Shown piece by piece: positions 45,801 through 58,668 of a DNA stretch of 64,000 nucleotides. A program made the position numbers and the translations under genes. Numbering within the stretch: position 1 is the stretch's first letter; each line of letters begins with the position of its first letter. Below the pieces are notes generated by a model. It did not search any database, had not been told where the DNA came from, and saw only the letters and a list, made by a program, of their open reading frames with translations. This DNA is from Hymenoscyphus infarciens (taxonomy: Eukaryota > Ascomycota > Leotiomycetes > Helotiales > Helotiaceae). The stretch spans positions 124,001 through 188,000 of the forward strand of contig LLCB01000090.1 in assembly GCA_001414345.1 (NCBI GenBank), in the 5' to 3' direction.

Positions 45801-47559
45801 ACACGTATATTGACTAGCTCACTTCTGTGCAGATATGCTAGAGCGTGCTTAGAAGACCAATGCATTCAGAGAGGAACCCACAACTTTGGATCTACAAAAT
45901 CACATTGAAACCACTCACAAGGGACGAATATAAGCTGGTACAGCAAATGATTATGATGCAGCTTGGGAGGCCAATAATGAAGTGAAGTGGAGGAACCCTA
46001 CGGTCTTTGGGACGATGGCAAGAGAACCTTTGTAAATATTTAGAGATCTGAATTTCCTCTTATACGACACTAGAAATTTTTTCGGCAGTAAGGGGTTAAA
46101 CGACAGTGCAATAAAATCCATCTTCTTAAAAGCTTCAGGATATTGTTCTCACTAGTCGATATATGTGGAAAGTAAACCGAGAATTTTCATCTCTGGTAAA
46201 GTATCTTAGCTCAAGGCGAAAAATGTGAAGAGAAAATGATTTTTCGTGTTGTCAATACTGTTGGTGCTTCCTGGGCTAGCAGAAAGGGCTGTTTTTATGC
46301 CAATTTAGACTAGGTGAACATAAGAGGACTTGAAGTGAAAATGACAACAGAGATAACACGGGAGAATTTGATTCCCTTCTCAATGGCCAGTACCTTGAGA
46401 CTTCTCAAAGACTCCAAGTCAAACACGAAAAACATCGCCAATAGAAAAAATGTAAACAACAGCACCAAAAGAAGCTACTCGCAAAGCAACTTCAACCAGA
46501 AGAACCGCGGTACTTATAATTAGAAAACCATTACGAGAAATGTTCGCATCGTGCCACTCGAAGCAACTCGGAAACGCCGAGTACAGGTACCTACGTACAA
46601 CGTACAGCTTATATCACTTTTCGTACCTCTAGCAGTGTGGCGTGTACAAACCCAACCACCCACAATTCAATTTCACGGACTGAACACTCTTTCCACATAA
46701 CGTTTCGTACCAACATGAACATGCAAAACTCCTGTCCATTATCTCTCTATCTTTCCGTTCCTACAAATGATCAATTACATAAAAAAACACGAAATCCACC
46801 GCCCCCAAGTCGCGTATAGCTCCAACACACCCAGAACTCAAGTAACACAAAATGTAACAATAGAACCCCTCTCATTCGTTCCCTCGCAGCCCACATCCAA
46901 CGGGTAGATCCCACACCAATCAAACTCACCCTCCATTCCCCACCTCACCCGCGAATCATAGATCGTCCAACCCCTGCTCACATTCCAGAAGGAGGGGTCC
47001 ACCAAACTCGGGAAAATTGCTTGTTTACGTGAGAGAAACATAAATAAATTGTTCCCCAAAGTAAATTGTTGGTCCGTTTTACTTTGAATTACTTCTACGA
47101 AGTATATATCTTAAGTATTGATTCGTGACAGAAAGAAGGGAAAAGAAAAAAAGACTAAAACAGACATACACTGGATAACCTCCACCTCGTATTTCTTCCT
47201 CATCTGCAAAAAGGATCCAAATTGACCAACACTTTACGCCCCATCAACCAAATCAGCCCACAAAAGTGAGCACAAACAACCATAATTACTTTCCTTCAGG
47301 ATCAGGGGTGTTACAACTCCCCGCATCGAGCTCGAAGTTTGCGTGAATCAAATTTCGGTTCAGCTGTGTTTGTGGCTTGCGAGCTCAAAGGACCCCGAGT
47401 AGACCCTTCTCCTTCTTTCCTTCCTCCCTTTCTTCGTCCTCTTTCTTTCATCTCTCGACTCTGATTCTCAACACCAAACACCGTTTTTTTTCATCTCTAT
47501 CTCTTCCACCACATTCGCTTTCACTTTGAACTTTCAATCTACATACCGAACTCGCAAAT
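42898..47559. other. 4.7-kb gene-poor region
   Basis: No confident gene. It is mildly AT-rich from about 44,300 to 46,600. A minus frame at 44996-45310 and plus frames near 45343 and 46314 have no domain that I know. Old decayed repeat DNA is possible in the middle part. The last 160 bases form the CFEM promoter. Confidence 0.45.
47400..47520 (+). promoter_or_regulatory. Pyrimidine-rich core promoter of the CFEM gene
   Basis: CT-rich tracts (CTTCTCCTTCTTTCCTTCC and following), ending about 40 bp before the ATG. In filamentous fungi such tracts mark strong promoters and transcription starts. Activity is inferred. Confidence 0.45.
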
Positions 47560-48185
47560 ATGAAGTTCACCACTGTCCTCTTCACAGCAGCAGCAACCAT
47601 CGTGTCCGCTCAAAATTTCGATGGCATCCCAACTTGTGCTGTAAGTTCCCTCATCGATTCTGACCTCTCTAGCCTCCCATCAAACAACCATCATCCTCAA
47701 AGGCCCCAAAACTAACACCCTAAAAGCAAGAATGCCTCCGAGCAGCCATAACCTCAGCAGGCTGTCAACTCACCGACCCAGCCTGCCAATGCGGGCCTGC
47801 CGTAACCGTAATCCAAGCCTCCGCAACCGCCTGCCTCGTCAAGAGCGGAGCCTGCAAAACAGAAGAACTCACCACCGCCGCAACCCGTGGAAACGAGCTA
47901 TGCAATCAATTTCGCGCGTCCGGTGGTTCTGGATCGAACGCAACCATTACTGCTGTTGGGACCGGAGGAAGTGTCCCTGCACCTACGAGCAATGGTACTG
48001 CTCTTTCCACGAGTGCTAGACTTACCTCGACTGGAGCTGGTGACTCGACTGCGAGACCTACTGGGACTGGGGCTGGTGCTGGAGGTGCCTCTTCTTCGTC
48101 GAGTAAAGCTGGTGCTGCACCCACTTTGATTGCGGGACTTGGAAGCGTTATGGGTCTTGTTGGTGGTGTGATTGCTGTGTTGTAA
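47560..48185 (+). CDS. CFEM-domain protein, predicted GPI-anchored
   Basis: Exons 47560-47640 and 47727-48185 give 179 residues. A signal peptide (MKFTTVLFTAAATIVSA) leads a CFEM domain with all eight cysteines (TC, EC, GC, AC, QC, AC, AC, LC) within residues 26-87. An Asp precedes the fourth Cys (TDPACQC), the site that binds haem iron in studied CFEM proteins. A Ser/Thr/Gly/Ala-rich stalk follows, and the end is small residues plus a hydrophobic tail (LIAGLGSVMGLVGGVIAVL), which fits GPI attachment to wall or membrane. Roles known in the family include haem uptake, surface sensing and suppression of host defence; which one applies is open. The intron splits the domain between the first two Cys. 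Confidence 0.92.
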
Positions 48186-48444
48186 GAAGACCTGGGGAAA
48201 ACAAAACTGGTGTTGGGAGAGTGTATGAAAATTGGGATTGGGGAGGGAAAGTCGCGCCTGATACTGGAGTTGGGAAGTAAAATAATTAATTTGGGGAGTT
48301 GGTTGGGAAGATGGGATGATGGATTGTAATATGAATGAAGAAGCATGACAGAAAGAAAATATATTCACATTGTGGATGATATTGGTTCGTGGGAATCGTG
48401 ATATCATTTATTCGCTGTCTCTCTTCCTGATTTCCATCCATGAT

Positions 48445-49537
48445 TTACCATGGCAGTTGCAGTGGGGTAGGTAGATCGGTGCCAATAGTGACGTCTGCTG
48501 TGCCAATATCACCTGTTGGATTAATTGTATTAGCATGGCTCGCTGAAAGAACATTAGGGCACCAGAACTTACGTGGTCCACGAGGAGCCCAGTACTCGCC
48601 AGATTTGCTCATGTCTAGCTTCTCAGCCCATTCAATCAGTGTTTTGGCAGCCTCATCGGGTGTGACAGCTATAATTCCGTCAGCATTTCCAAGAAAAATA
48701 CCAAAATCCCCCCTTCCTAACCATCTCCGAGGAGGGTTGTAAACTCACCTCCACCATCATCCCAATATTTGTCGAAACCCACACCAGCAGTCATTTCCGT
48801 CCTCATGAATCCCGGATGTAAAATGCTGATAATGATGCCCTTATCCTTGACATCCATACTCAACAATTTCCCAACCATATTCAATGCTGCTTTACTAGCA
48901 TGATGTCCGTAGTTTCCTCCGCCTTCCTTTGGATGCCGTAAGGTTATGGATCCGGACTCGGAGGAAATGAGGAGGACTTTCGAGCCTTTGGAGATGTAGC
49001 GCGCTCGGGATAGGGAGTGGACTATGAAGGGCGGGGAGATTGCTGATGTTGCTGTGGAAGAGGATATCAGTATTTTGATCTATGAGGAGGGCTCCGGGGT
49101 ATTGGGTACGTACTATACATCCTTACTTCCTCCTCCCATTTAGGACCATTGACAAAGTCTTCTGTCGCGAAATATCCCGCTGTGATTATCTGCCAAAGAA
49201 CCATTTATCAGCTCTGCCATTCCAGAGTTATTGCGGAGCTATCGTAGCTCCCAAAGAGGGGTAAACTCACAACAACATCAAAGCCTCGAACCTCATTCTC
49301 CCCCTCCACCATTCCACCAGCAACTCCCAAGCCACCCAGTTGATTGACGAGTCTTGGTCCAACGCCACTATCGCTCACATCGATATTCGGAACCCAAGCG
49401 ATCTTCTCGTGAAGTCCTTTTGGGCCTGCGGCAGCTCGGGTGGTGCCATAGACTGTGGTGTTGGGTTGGCTGGCATAGGCGTTTGCGAGGGACGCGCCGA
49501 GGCCGCGGGTTGCTCCGATTATGAGGATGTTGGGCAT
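48445..49537 (-). CDS. Short-chain dehydrogenase/reductase, catalytic Tyr replaced
   Basis: Minus-strand exons 49271-49537, 49127-49189, 48749-49079, 48573-48668 and 48445-48512 give 274 residues. The Rossmann start is IIGATRGLGASLANAYA (glycines at 8-14). The NAD(P) strand and the catalytic Ser region (VLLISSESGSI) are present, and the helix NYGHHASKAALNM holds Lys173. The position that should carry the catalytic Tyr (Tyr-x3-Lys) is His169. The downstream PGFMRTEMT turn is normal. It is cytosolic with unknown substrate. The third exon start (49079) is the least certain splice, chosen for frame. It converges with the CFEM gene, 259 bp between ends. Confidence 0.85.
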
Positions 49538-51600
49538 TGTTTTGGTTGTCGAGATTGAGGATGTTCGTAATGCTGAGAGAGGAGCGGAGAGGAGGGGACA
49601 TCGAGGTTGAAGAGGTTGTTGACAATGACGTTATCAGAATTCGCAATCGCTAAAGGTGGGGCAGTTGCTGTTCAACCCCTTTTTTGAATTCGGGGGGTCC
49701 CTTTATTTTTCAGTTAGACCTTAATTTTTATAGAATTTTACTACCACGCTCCAAAGAAGAACTTTGCCAATTTGTTTGTTTATTGATCCCAAATATCAAA
49801 TCCATAACAATCGCTTTACTATAACTCCTCCAAGTTCTCTGGCCACACAGCCTGCCTCATACTTCTTCAAGCTATCGATATAATAAGTTGGTCGATTCAA
49901 AAGGAAATCCTTAGTTTACTCCCTAAAAAATATTTCAAAGTTCAAAGCCTATACAGTAAGACTTAAGGAGAAGGAAGTTTACCACTTCAGAAAAGTTCTG
50001 AGAATTTTTTCTTTCGAGTAAGCTGTCAAATAGCAAGTAAGCTAGTATCAAGTTTGGGGGCCGAAACGCAGACTTACGAGTAAGCTATCAAGCAATTAAG
50101 TAAACTAAAAGCAAGCGATTAATCTAGCGAATAGCAAGTAAGCTAGTACCAATTTGGGGGCCAAAAAGTAGTCTTGCGGGTAAGCTATTAAACAGCGAGT
50201 AATCTACGAATGAGCAAGTAATCTAGTAAATAGCTAGTAAGCCAGCATTATATTTGGGGGCCAAAAATAGAGCTGCAAGTAAGCTATTAAACACAGAGTA
50301 ACCCAGCAGTAGTAGTCCATGAGTAACTTCATGGGCAACTCACGAGTAGCCCAACAGTGGCCCACCAGTAAGCAAGCAGCAAATTGGGGTCCAAACATGT
50401 CTACTCCGGTATTTCGAGCGCAGAACTTCTTTAGGTGGGATGTTTGAACATATAGCAACCATTACTACTATATCTACTTTGAGTTTCTTAGAAGGAATGG
50501 TTGGTAACTAGTGTTGTTGGAAGGTAGTAGTGGATAATGTTTCAAGAAATGGTGTTGTTATCGACGAAATATTGCGACAACCAAGGACCCCGCGCACCCC
50601 TGAAGAAATTCGCTCAGGCCGCTCTACAGGGCACTCGAAAACCCCCCTTTGCGGAAACGTAGATTATATACGACACAGTTAGTGGAAAACTACAATAAAA
50701 ATATGGACTGCTTTCGAATTGAGTTTTTGATCTTAGGATAAGTTTTGAGATAATTTATTTGAACGGTTGTTGTATGGTTATTAAATATTGCAAAAGAATT
50801 GTACGATTCACGGAGTGTAAACCTGGGCAGGTTTCCAGTTTTCGGCTCGAATAGCAAAACAAAGCTGATTAGAGTATTAAATACGCCCTGATATACATTT
50901 AGAGATTTTTTTGGTATTTTTGTGATCTTGTTCAGAGTCGCAAAAGGTCTCAGGCGTGTTGAAGCTCTCTACGTAGAGATCTAGTTGGTGGACAACCAAC
51001 TGCGGACAACAATATTGAGGTATGAAGCTCTTATTCAAGAGAACCCTACTTAGGTGCAGAGAATCTTTAGTTTATCTCATCTAACTTGTAAATACAGTAT
51101 CTCCTTCTTTACCTCAAGTAATCTATAAGTCGCTTATGAAGATACTTGCTGAACTCCACTTCTATGTTAATATTTACACTCGACAACTCGACTTCCAGAG
51201 AAAAAATAGATAGTATTACTAGAAATCTAGCTATATGGAAGAGCAATGTTCAGCAAACACTGAATAGAGTCGTTCCTCACGCCCTAAGTGTCTCCTTCCC
51301 CATTCCATGCGTTCATCCACACTAACAAAAAAGTAAATATCGCTGATCAGCTTCGTGGTCACTCGTTTGGTCAGGGATACGTCAATCTATGATTTCCAAG
51401 ACCTTCATTCAAAGTCGACAGCCTGGTGGACGGCTGGATCGTCGATCAAACTCGTAGTCTCCCTTCAGACATTCCCTAACGGCCATATTCGTCTCATATT
51501 CCCAATTATCATCCACTATTACTTCGCAGGTCTCGGATAGATCCAAGCACCCGAGTAATGATCTGTAGGGCGTCCCGTATATACCAAAAGTCGGAAACGA
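49538..51600. other. Intergenic edge of the gene island
   Basis: No gene seen. Contains the tandem array at 50020-50400, then plain DNA becoming AT-rich after 51,000. It ends at the heptamer arrays. Confidence 0.5.
50020..50400. repeat. Imperfect ~100-bp tandem repeat with TTTGGGGGCC core
   Basis: Four units whose cores (TTTGGGGGCC, last one ATTGGGGTCC) start near 50053, 50153, 50253 and 50383. Between the cores lie many variants of AGTAAGCTA / AGTAATCTA spaced 10-25 bp. The units are diverged but unmistakably related. Confidence 0.8.
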
Positions 51601-51604
51601 CGAC

Positions 51605-51778
51605 TAAATCGTAAATCGTAAATCGTAAATCGCAAATTGCAAATTATAAAGCTTAGATTTCTAAGTATATGGCTCTTTAGAGCTAAATCGTAAATCGTAA
51701 ATCGTAAATCGTAAATCGTAAATCGATAAACGTAGATTTTTTAGAGACTAAATCGTAAATCGTAAATCGTAAATTACA
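51605..51778. repeat. AAATCGT heptamer arrays (three blocks)
   Basis: Three blocks of the 7-bp unit TAAATCG at 51605-51646, 51684-51725 and 51749-51778, separated by short AT-rich spacers. They mark the sharp edge between the gene island and the AT-rich flank. Two units in inverse direction occur at the other edge (8886-8902). Confidence 0.9.
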
Positions 51779-52023
51779 AAAGTTATATAATTAATAAATA
51801 ATTATAAATTAAAACATATTATAGTAAGAGATATATATATATAATATAAAAAGACTATATAAATCGACTTTTATTATTATAATAAGTTCCTAAATTATAT
51901 CTTAAAACTAGGCCTTTTTTAAACTAATTACTCTAGATTACTTAATATTAAAGTAATTAGCTTACTTTAAAAGCTTAAATAATCTTAATTTAAGATTATT
52001 TAAGCACTTTTAGCTACTTTTCT

Positions 52024-52050
52024 TAATTATATACTAATTTCCTAATTAGA
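52024..52050 (+). repeat. 27-bp copy of the TAATTATATACTAATT repeat
   Basis: Matches 25 of 27 bases of 60153-60179. A third, inverted copy is at 63535-63563. Upstream AT-rich sequence is also similar between this copy and the 60-kb copy. Confidence 0.7.
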
Positions 52051-55000
52051 GGTAGTGCTATTTATTTTATAGACTAAAAAGTATACTTATCTTATATACT
52101 AACTTCCTTATATCGCTTCTTCTTTTAAATACTATATACTACTTCTTATTATTCCTTTCTTTAAAAGTGCTATTCTACTACTATATATACTCTCTCTCTC
52201 TTCTTAAATTCGAGTACTAATAATAATAGAAGAAGAAAGAGAATAAGCTCTAGTAGTAGCTCTAAGTATCTATTAAAGTATAATATTCTTAGTAGTAGAA
52301 TCTCTTAAGATAAATCGAATTAGTCGCTTCTTTCTTAAAATACTACTCTATATTATTCCTTCTTTTAAAAGTACTATTCTACTATTATATATACTCTCTT
52401 TTCTCTCTTAAATTCGAGTATTAACGACAATAGAAGAAGGAAGAGAATAAGCTCTAGTAGTAGCTCTAAGTATCTATTAAAGTATAATATTCTTAGTAGT
52501 AGTATTATAGTATAATAATCCTAGAATTTTAAGTATAGTAGAAAGTATAAAAAGAGCGATTTTAAGCATATAATAAGAGCTTAAATATACTATGTTAGTT
52601 TATCGATTTAGAGCTATATAAAGTGTTTATAAAGAAGTTATACTAAAAGAAAGTCTTTACTTAAGAGATATATAATATTCTTAAAAGTAAGTATAATATC
52701 GACGTCTCTAATACTACTCTTAAGCTCTAAATTAATATAGAGTAGAACCTTTATTAGTATAAAAAAAGTAAGACTACTTCTATCTTATATATATAAGTAG
52801 TATATCTCTTTAAAGATATAGAATTATCTAATTTAAGTATAGTATATATATTAAATTATAAGAGCTTTATAGTTAAGTCTTAAAAGTTTTAAAGATTATA
52901 ATTTAAGATAAGTCTTTAATATTAAAAGTTTCTTATATAGAAAGAGTATAAAGAGCTAGAGGCTAATCTTTAGTATAAGATCTATAAATATAGCTACTTT
53001 AGTATTATAAGAAGCTTCGGCCTTAGGTTCCTTTATATATATCTTAATACTTATAGTATTAATAAAGATAGAGATAAAAGATAGAGCTAGAATAAGATTT
53101 AAAAGGCGTTATTAAAAGTTAATAAGAAGAGGTATAATCGTAGGTTATAAAAGATTAAGAATACTTATAGTAAATATATTATACTAGAGCCTAATTTTAT
53201 ATAAAGTATTAATAGATATTATAAATTAAGATTCGTTAGTATTAAGATATATACTAGTATTAATATCTATACTTAATTTCTCTTTTAGAGCTATTATAGT
53301 ATCTTAAATAATATAGTAGTATTAATTCTATAGTAATATAACGATACTATAAGTAGCCTTAGAAAGATACTATATTATATATAATTAGATTAAGAATTAG
53401 AATCTCTAATAGTAGTAGACGCTTACTATATACTTTATTAATAATAAGCTATAGAAAGTAGTAGAGAGCTATACTAATTTTTAGACCTATATTAGTTTAG
53501 TACTTCTATAGCTAACTAACGTATTAAGGCTTAGTAGAGATAGCTTATAAAAGAGTCTCTAAATAAGTAGAAGATATACTTTTAGAGTATTTATAAAAAG
53601 AGGTTATTTTCTAAAAAGAGCTTCTCTAATATAATCGCTATATTATATATATATATTCTACTTACTTAGAAGAAGCTTTAAACGTTTATATATATATAGA
53701 ATTACTATTATATTTATACTAATACTAATTAAGAGTATAGAGTACTAGGAGTACTATAGACTAACTTTTACTATCTTAGAAGTAAAGAGTATCTAGTAGA
53801 CGATTATAGTATTAAGATACTTACTAAAAAGCTTACTAAGCTTTAAGAATTATATAAGAATTAGGATATTAATATATATTTATCTTAAATAACTCTAGAA
53901 TAATATAAAATAAAACTATTAGTATATAGATATACGCTATTAATTAATAAGATAATATATACTAAAGAGAGAGAAACTTATACTATAACGTACTTAGATT
54001 TAAGAGTAAAATTGTTAGTATATATCTAAGAGAGTAATTTAGTAGAATTAAGCCTTTTAAGTAAGCTAGAGAGAGTATATAAGTAGAAGCTATACTCTAA
54101 GATAGCTTAAGAATTAAAAGAAGCTAGAGAGACTAATTAAGATAAATTTAGTATATACTTTAGTAATAAAGATAAGAGCGATTAAGTAATAAATATAGTA
54201 TTAGATTATCTATATAATAGTAACTTCTTAGATAAGGGATTAGAGAAGTTAGATAATAATAGTTTAGTAAGATTAGATAAGGATTTAAAGGAGTATATAA
54301 CTAATAGATATACCTTACTAGTTAAAGATAATTTAAAAAGAGATTTAAAGATAGATATTAGTAAATAAATTTATATTTAATTAATCTACTCTAGAGACTA
54401 CTAATTTATTTTTAGAATTAGGCCTTCTTCTTTATATAGCCCTTCTACTAATAAATAGTATTAAACGTTGTTATTATAGTAGAGAGCTTTAATAATTCTA
54501 ATTCTAGGTTATCTATTAAAAGATAGTCTCTTAAGTCTATTTAAAGAGTAAAGTTCTAAATTCTTAATCCTCTCTCTCTCTATTAGTAACCTTATACTTA
54601 ATAAATATCTTTAGCTATAGTAGTATCTCTAGAATTATAGTATTATAATCTACTAACTAACTATAGACTCTATAGTAGTCTATAATTATAATTACTTACT
54701 AGCTAAGGTAAATAGAATATTAATAAAGAGTAATATAATAAAGAAAGTATATATTACTATTTATAAAAGGCGTAGAGAGTTAGTTAGTAGTATTACTTTT
54801 ATTATCTATAATTAATAAGTAAATAGATATACTAAACTAGGAATAAACCTATACTAAATATAAGCTAAGCTCTAGACTTAAAATTTATATATTTTAAGTA
54901 TAAAAAAAGGCTTAATATAACTCTAGAGAGGAATAGATATATTTATTAACTTTTAATTAAATTTAGAAGTAATTTATATAAGGTTATAGATATAGTTATA

Positions 55001-57160
55001 AGTATATAATTCTCTAAGTACCTAGAGAGAGATTTTAGTAGAGTAAACCTACTAACTATAACCGTTAGTATTAAGCTTAATTTATAAATTACTTACTACT
55101 ATTAATAAAAGTTAGTAATCTTAAACCTTTAAATCTTTAAAAAATTATAATATTATAGGTTCTATATCTATTAAGTTCTAGTTAGCTTTATAAATATAAA
55201 TAATACTATTCTATACTTAAATTAAAGATAAAAGAATTAATTTAAAATATTATGTTTTTAGGCTATTTTAAGTATATAGATTACTAACTTTTATTAGTAG
55301 TAGTAAATAATTTACGAATTAGGCTTAGTATTAATTACTTATCTTTAGAACCTCCTTAGTCTCTTAGAGAGGTTTCTAAGCTAGCCTCTAAGTAGTTGCT
55401 TAGAGTAGAATATCCTTTAATCTAGCCTTACTTACGCCTACTCTTATAAATACTTATAGAATAGTAAATAAAGTCCTAGCCTTTATAGAGAATAATATAC
55501 TATATAACTAGTAATTATTTAATATATACTAGAATAGTATATTAGAGCCTTATAAATAGTACTAAAAGTAAGAAGTAAGGTATAAGAGGTTATATAGTTT
55601 AAGTAGAACAGTTCTCTAATTTTCCTACTTTTATTTTATTACTTTTACTTATACTTTTAGAAGCTTTATATCTACTACTTTATAATACTAAAAATATACT
55701 AGAATATCTTAATATTAGTCTCTTAAATACTTAGAAGTCTAAGCTTCTTATTCTAAGAGTTTAAAGCTTATACTCTTATTACTTTCTAATAAACCTAGTA
55801 AGTGTTCTAGAAAATTATATATTTACGCTTTCTTAGAAGTTAGGTAAACTACTCTCTAATAATAAGATTAAGAACTATTTATAAAAAGTAAAAGACTACT
55901 TTATAAAAGCTATAGTATAAAGCTCTAATAGCTAGAAAAAGAAATAATAGTTAATTATAAAGTCTAGAAGAAAGTAAGAGGCTACTATAAAACGTTTTAC
56001 TACTAACTACTTTACTCTTATTATTAAATAAAAGAAGAATAAATTAGCTATAGCTAAAGAGTAAGCTATTTAGAAGGAAAAGGCTAAGGCTAGATAATCC
56101 TTCTTTATAAAGGCTCTTAGTAAGACTAAAATAATTAGAGTGAAAGTATATAAAAAGGGATTTATCTTTAATAAGAAAAAGGCTAAAAGTAAGTAGTACT
56201 CTTAAATTTAGTATATACTACTAATTAGTATAGGCTCTCTAGCTTCTTCTTCTCTTACTTATAGAACGCTAAAGTCTATCTTTATTACTAAAATCTATAT
56301 TTAAGTAGCTTTATATATCTATATATATATAATAAGTATTAAGAACTTCTCTACTAAGAGTATCTCTATAATTATATATACTTCTATAGTATAATATAGT
56401 AAGATAGTTAAAGTAGAAATTAATAATAACTTTCTATTTTAGATATCTTACTTATCTACTAGGAACTTTAAAGATCTATTTAACTTTAAATTAATATCTT
56501 AGAATATATAGGCTAAAAGGTTTACTATTAAGCTCTTAGAGGATATCTACTATATAATCCCTACTCTTAGTAAGTAGGATCTTATTAATATACTACTTCT
56601 TATTAATAAAGTAGAAGACGTTTTTCTAGCTATAAATATTACTATTAGAAAGAGGAAAGCTAAGTAATTAAGTACTATAGATTATAAGAAGATAGACGAT
56701 ATATAAGCTCTTATATAATACTTTAATTTACTAAAAGGTTCTACTAATAAAAAGTATTATAAAGTATAAATAGTATTTAATAGTTATACTAATAATAAGC
56801 TCTAATCTTCTAAAAAGAGGTAATTTATTATGTCTTTATAGAATACCTAAGAGCTACTAATTCTACTTTAACTCTTAGTATTTATTAAAATATCTAATAA
56901 TAAGCCTATTATACTTAAAGATAACGCTTAAAATAGAGAGAGAGATACTAGGCCTATACTATTATTAGAGAATAGTACTAGTATTAGAGTAAGTGTAATA
57001 TTAGTAGACGATTTAGAATTAGATAATCTTCTAGAGATATTAATAATTGTTATTATATACTTAGAAGATTATTTTATAATTATTATTACTTATTTAGAAG
57101 AGGAGAATAATAGAGATAATAATTCTAGAGATAGTTTTAGAAGTAATATAGAAAGTAAGA

Positions 57161-57245
57161 ATATAGATATAGATATAGATATAGATATAGATATAGATAT
57201 AGATATAGATATAGATATAGATATAGATATAGATATAGATATAGA
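57161..57245. repeat. (ATAGAT)n microsatellite
   Basis: About 14 copies of a hexamer inside the decayed tract. It would read Asp-Ile repeats in the same frame as the acidic end of the tract. Confidence 0.9.
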
Positions 57246-57453
57246 GAAGAATACTAATAGTAAAGGAATATTAACCCTAGGCTTATACTCGCTATTACCT
57301 CTTATAGAGAATAAGGAGAAGAAGAAGAAGAGCTTAATAGTATTTACTAAGTTAAATATACTAGAGAGAGTAAATAAGGTAGTATAATAATAGGTAGTTA
57401 TAGATAAGTAAATTATAAGAGATCTTAATACTTAATTATATATAGATATTAAT

Positions 57454-57623
57454 TATTAGTATAACTTATAGTTATAAAAGCGATGTAAAAAGAGTTGTAT
57501 TATCGTTCGTATATACCGAGTAAAGCTAGCTACGATAACTACTTAAGTAGCCTCTAAGCGAGTGCACGTGTACCCACGTATACTAATCCGAATCGCTATT
57601 TACCTCTTAAATATATACTAATA
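57454..57623. repeat. Left LTR, RIP-mutated
   Basis: 170 bp. Compared with the right LTR it carries about 14 changes, all G to A or C to T. The TG..CA ends have become TA..TA. Confidence 0.88.
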
Positions 57624-58020
57624 CTAGCACTTCTTCAAAACGACAGAAGTTACTTAAAAGCCATTAACATCTCTACTAAAATCCAACCAATCATAGCCCT
57701 CTATCTATTATCTTTGACTAATAAGAAGCCCTTATTACCCCTTATTCCGTTCTACATATCTAGCTTATTCGTATTAACCTAGATCGAAGTATACATTTCT
57801 TCGTATCAGTAGACCTTCGCTAGGATTGTCTCGTCGCCGATTATGCTCTAGACGTTTAGCGGGAATATCGAAGTTATTACTATTGCTTAAACTAGAGATA
57901 AAGGTTTTAATATCTTTAAGAGTAATAAAAGTGTCTAACTCCTAGAATAACACTTCGAATTCGAAGTCGCTTAGAGGCCTCGAATACTTTCGAAGTTAGC
58001 CACGTCTATGCCTCTAGAGC

Positions 58021-58135
58021 GGTTCTAAAAAGGGTTTTAGGATATTAGTATTCTAATAAACCTCTAAATAACCCTAGAGCAGTTCTAAAAAGGGTTCTAG
58101 GATATCGGCGTCTTAAAGAACTTTTAAATAACGAA
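58021..58135. repeat. 60-bp tandem duplication inside the LTR element
   Basis: Two units start at 58021 and 58081 and share GTTCTAAAAAGGGTT(T/C)TAGGATAT. Confidence 0.75.
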
Positions 58136-58405
58136 GTCGATATTAAGAAGGGGTCTGTTATTTAACATCTTACCTACTCTAAGGCTTTAAAGTTCCCCTC
58201 TTTTTATAAGATTATAGTATTAGATTATTTAATAGTGCTATTCTAGAAACTTCTCTATCTGCTAGTACTATTCTAAAAGTTTAAGAAGTTTTAAAAGAGT
58301 ATAGCTTTATAACTGTAGATTAAAACTTTATAGGACCGCCTAGTAGTACTACGATATAGTCTTTATTCTCGACTCTATTATCTTAAGTTTAGGCAGTATA
58401 TAATA

Positions 58406-58668
58406 GACTAAGGTCGGCGGGATCGTCGAAGTACTTACTAGTAGTATTTAGAGAGGCTAGATATTGTTATTATTACTGCTATAGTTTTTATTATCTTCTA
58501 GTGTATATCTCTATATATTTGTAACAGGATCTGAAGACTAATAGACTTAGGTTAGCGGGATCGTCGAAGTAATTACTAGTAGTATCTAAGGAGGCTGAAT
58601 ATCGTTGTTATAGCTTTTATTATCTTTTAGTATATTCTACTATATATTTATAACAGGATCTAAAGACT
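58406..58668. repeat. 138-bp tandem duplication inside the LTR element
   Basis: Units 58406-58543 and 58544-58668 share GCGGGATCGTCGAAGTA, then ACTAGTAGTAT, and later AACAGGATCT(G/A)AAGAC. On the minus strand both read a similar peptide with FRSCYKYI, so a decayed protein with internal repeats is possible. Confidence 0.8.

Larger units (their letters stand above)
51779..57448. other. AT-rich flank with decayed coding-like tracts
   Basis: RIP-like DNA. On the + strand, 52530-54370 and 55880-57400 keep protein-like composition (Lys/Glu/Leu-rich stretches, later acidic patches) interrupted by TAG and TAA. I could not assign a family to either. The second tract has a Lys/Ala/Glu-rich coiled-coil-like part near 55990-56200 and an acidic end. 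Most likely dead transposons. Direct repeats of GCTCTAGTAGTAGCTCTAAG lie at about 52245 and 52450. Confidence 0.5.

Noticed and set aside
50020..50400. CRISPR-like array
   Set aside because: Repeat units are diverged, spacers are not unique in the CRISPR sense, and the genome is eukaryotic.
51605..51778. Telomere repeat at the island edge
   Set aside because: The unit is AAATCGT, not TTAGGG or a known telomere variant, and it is internal to the window.
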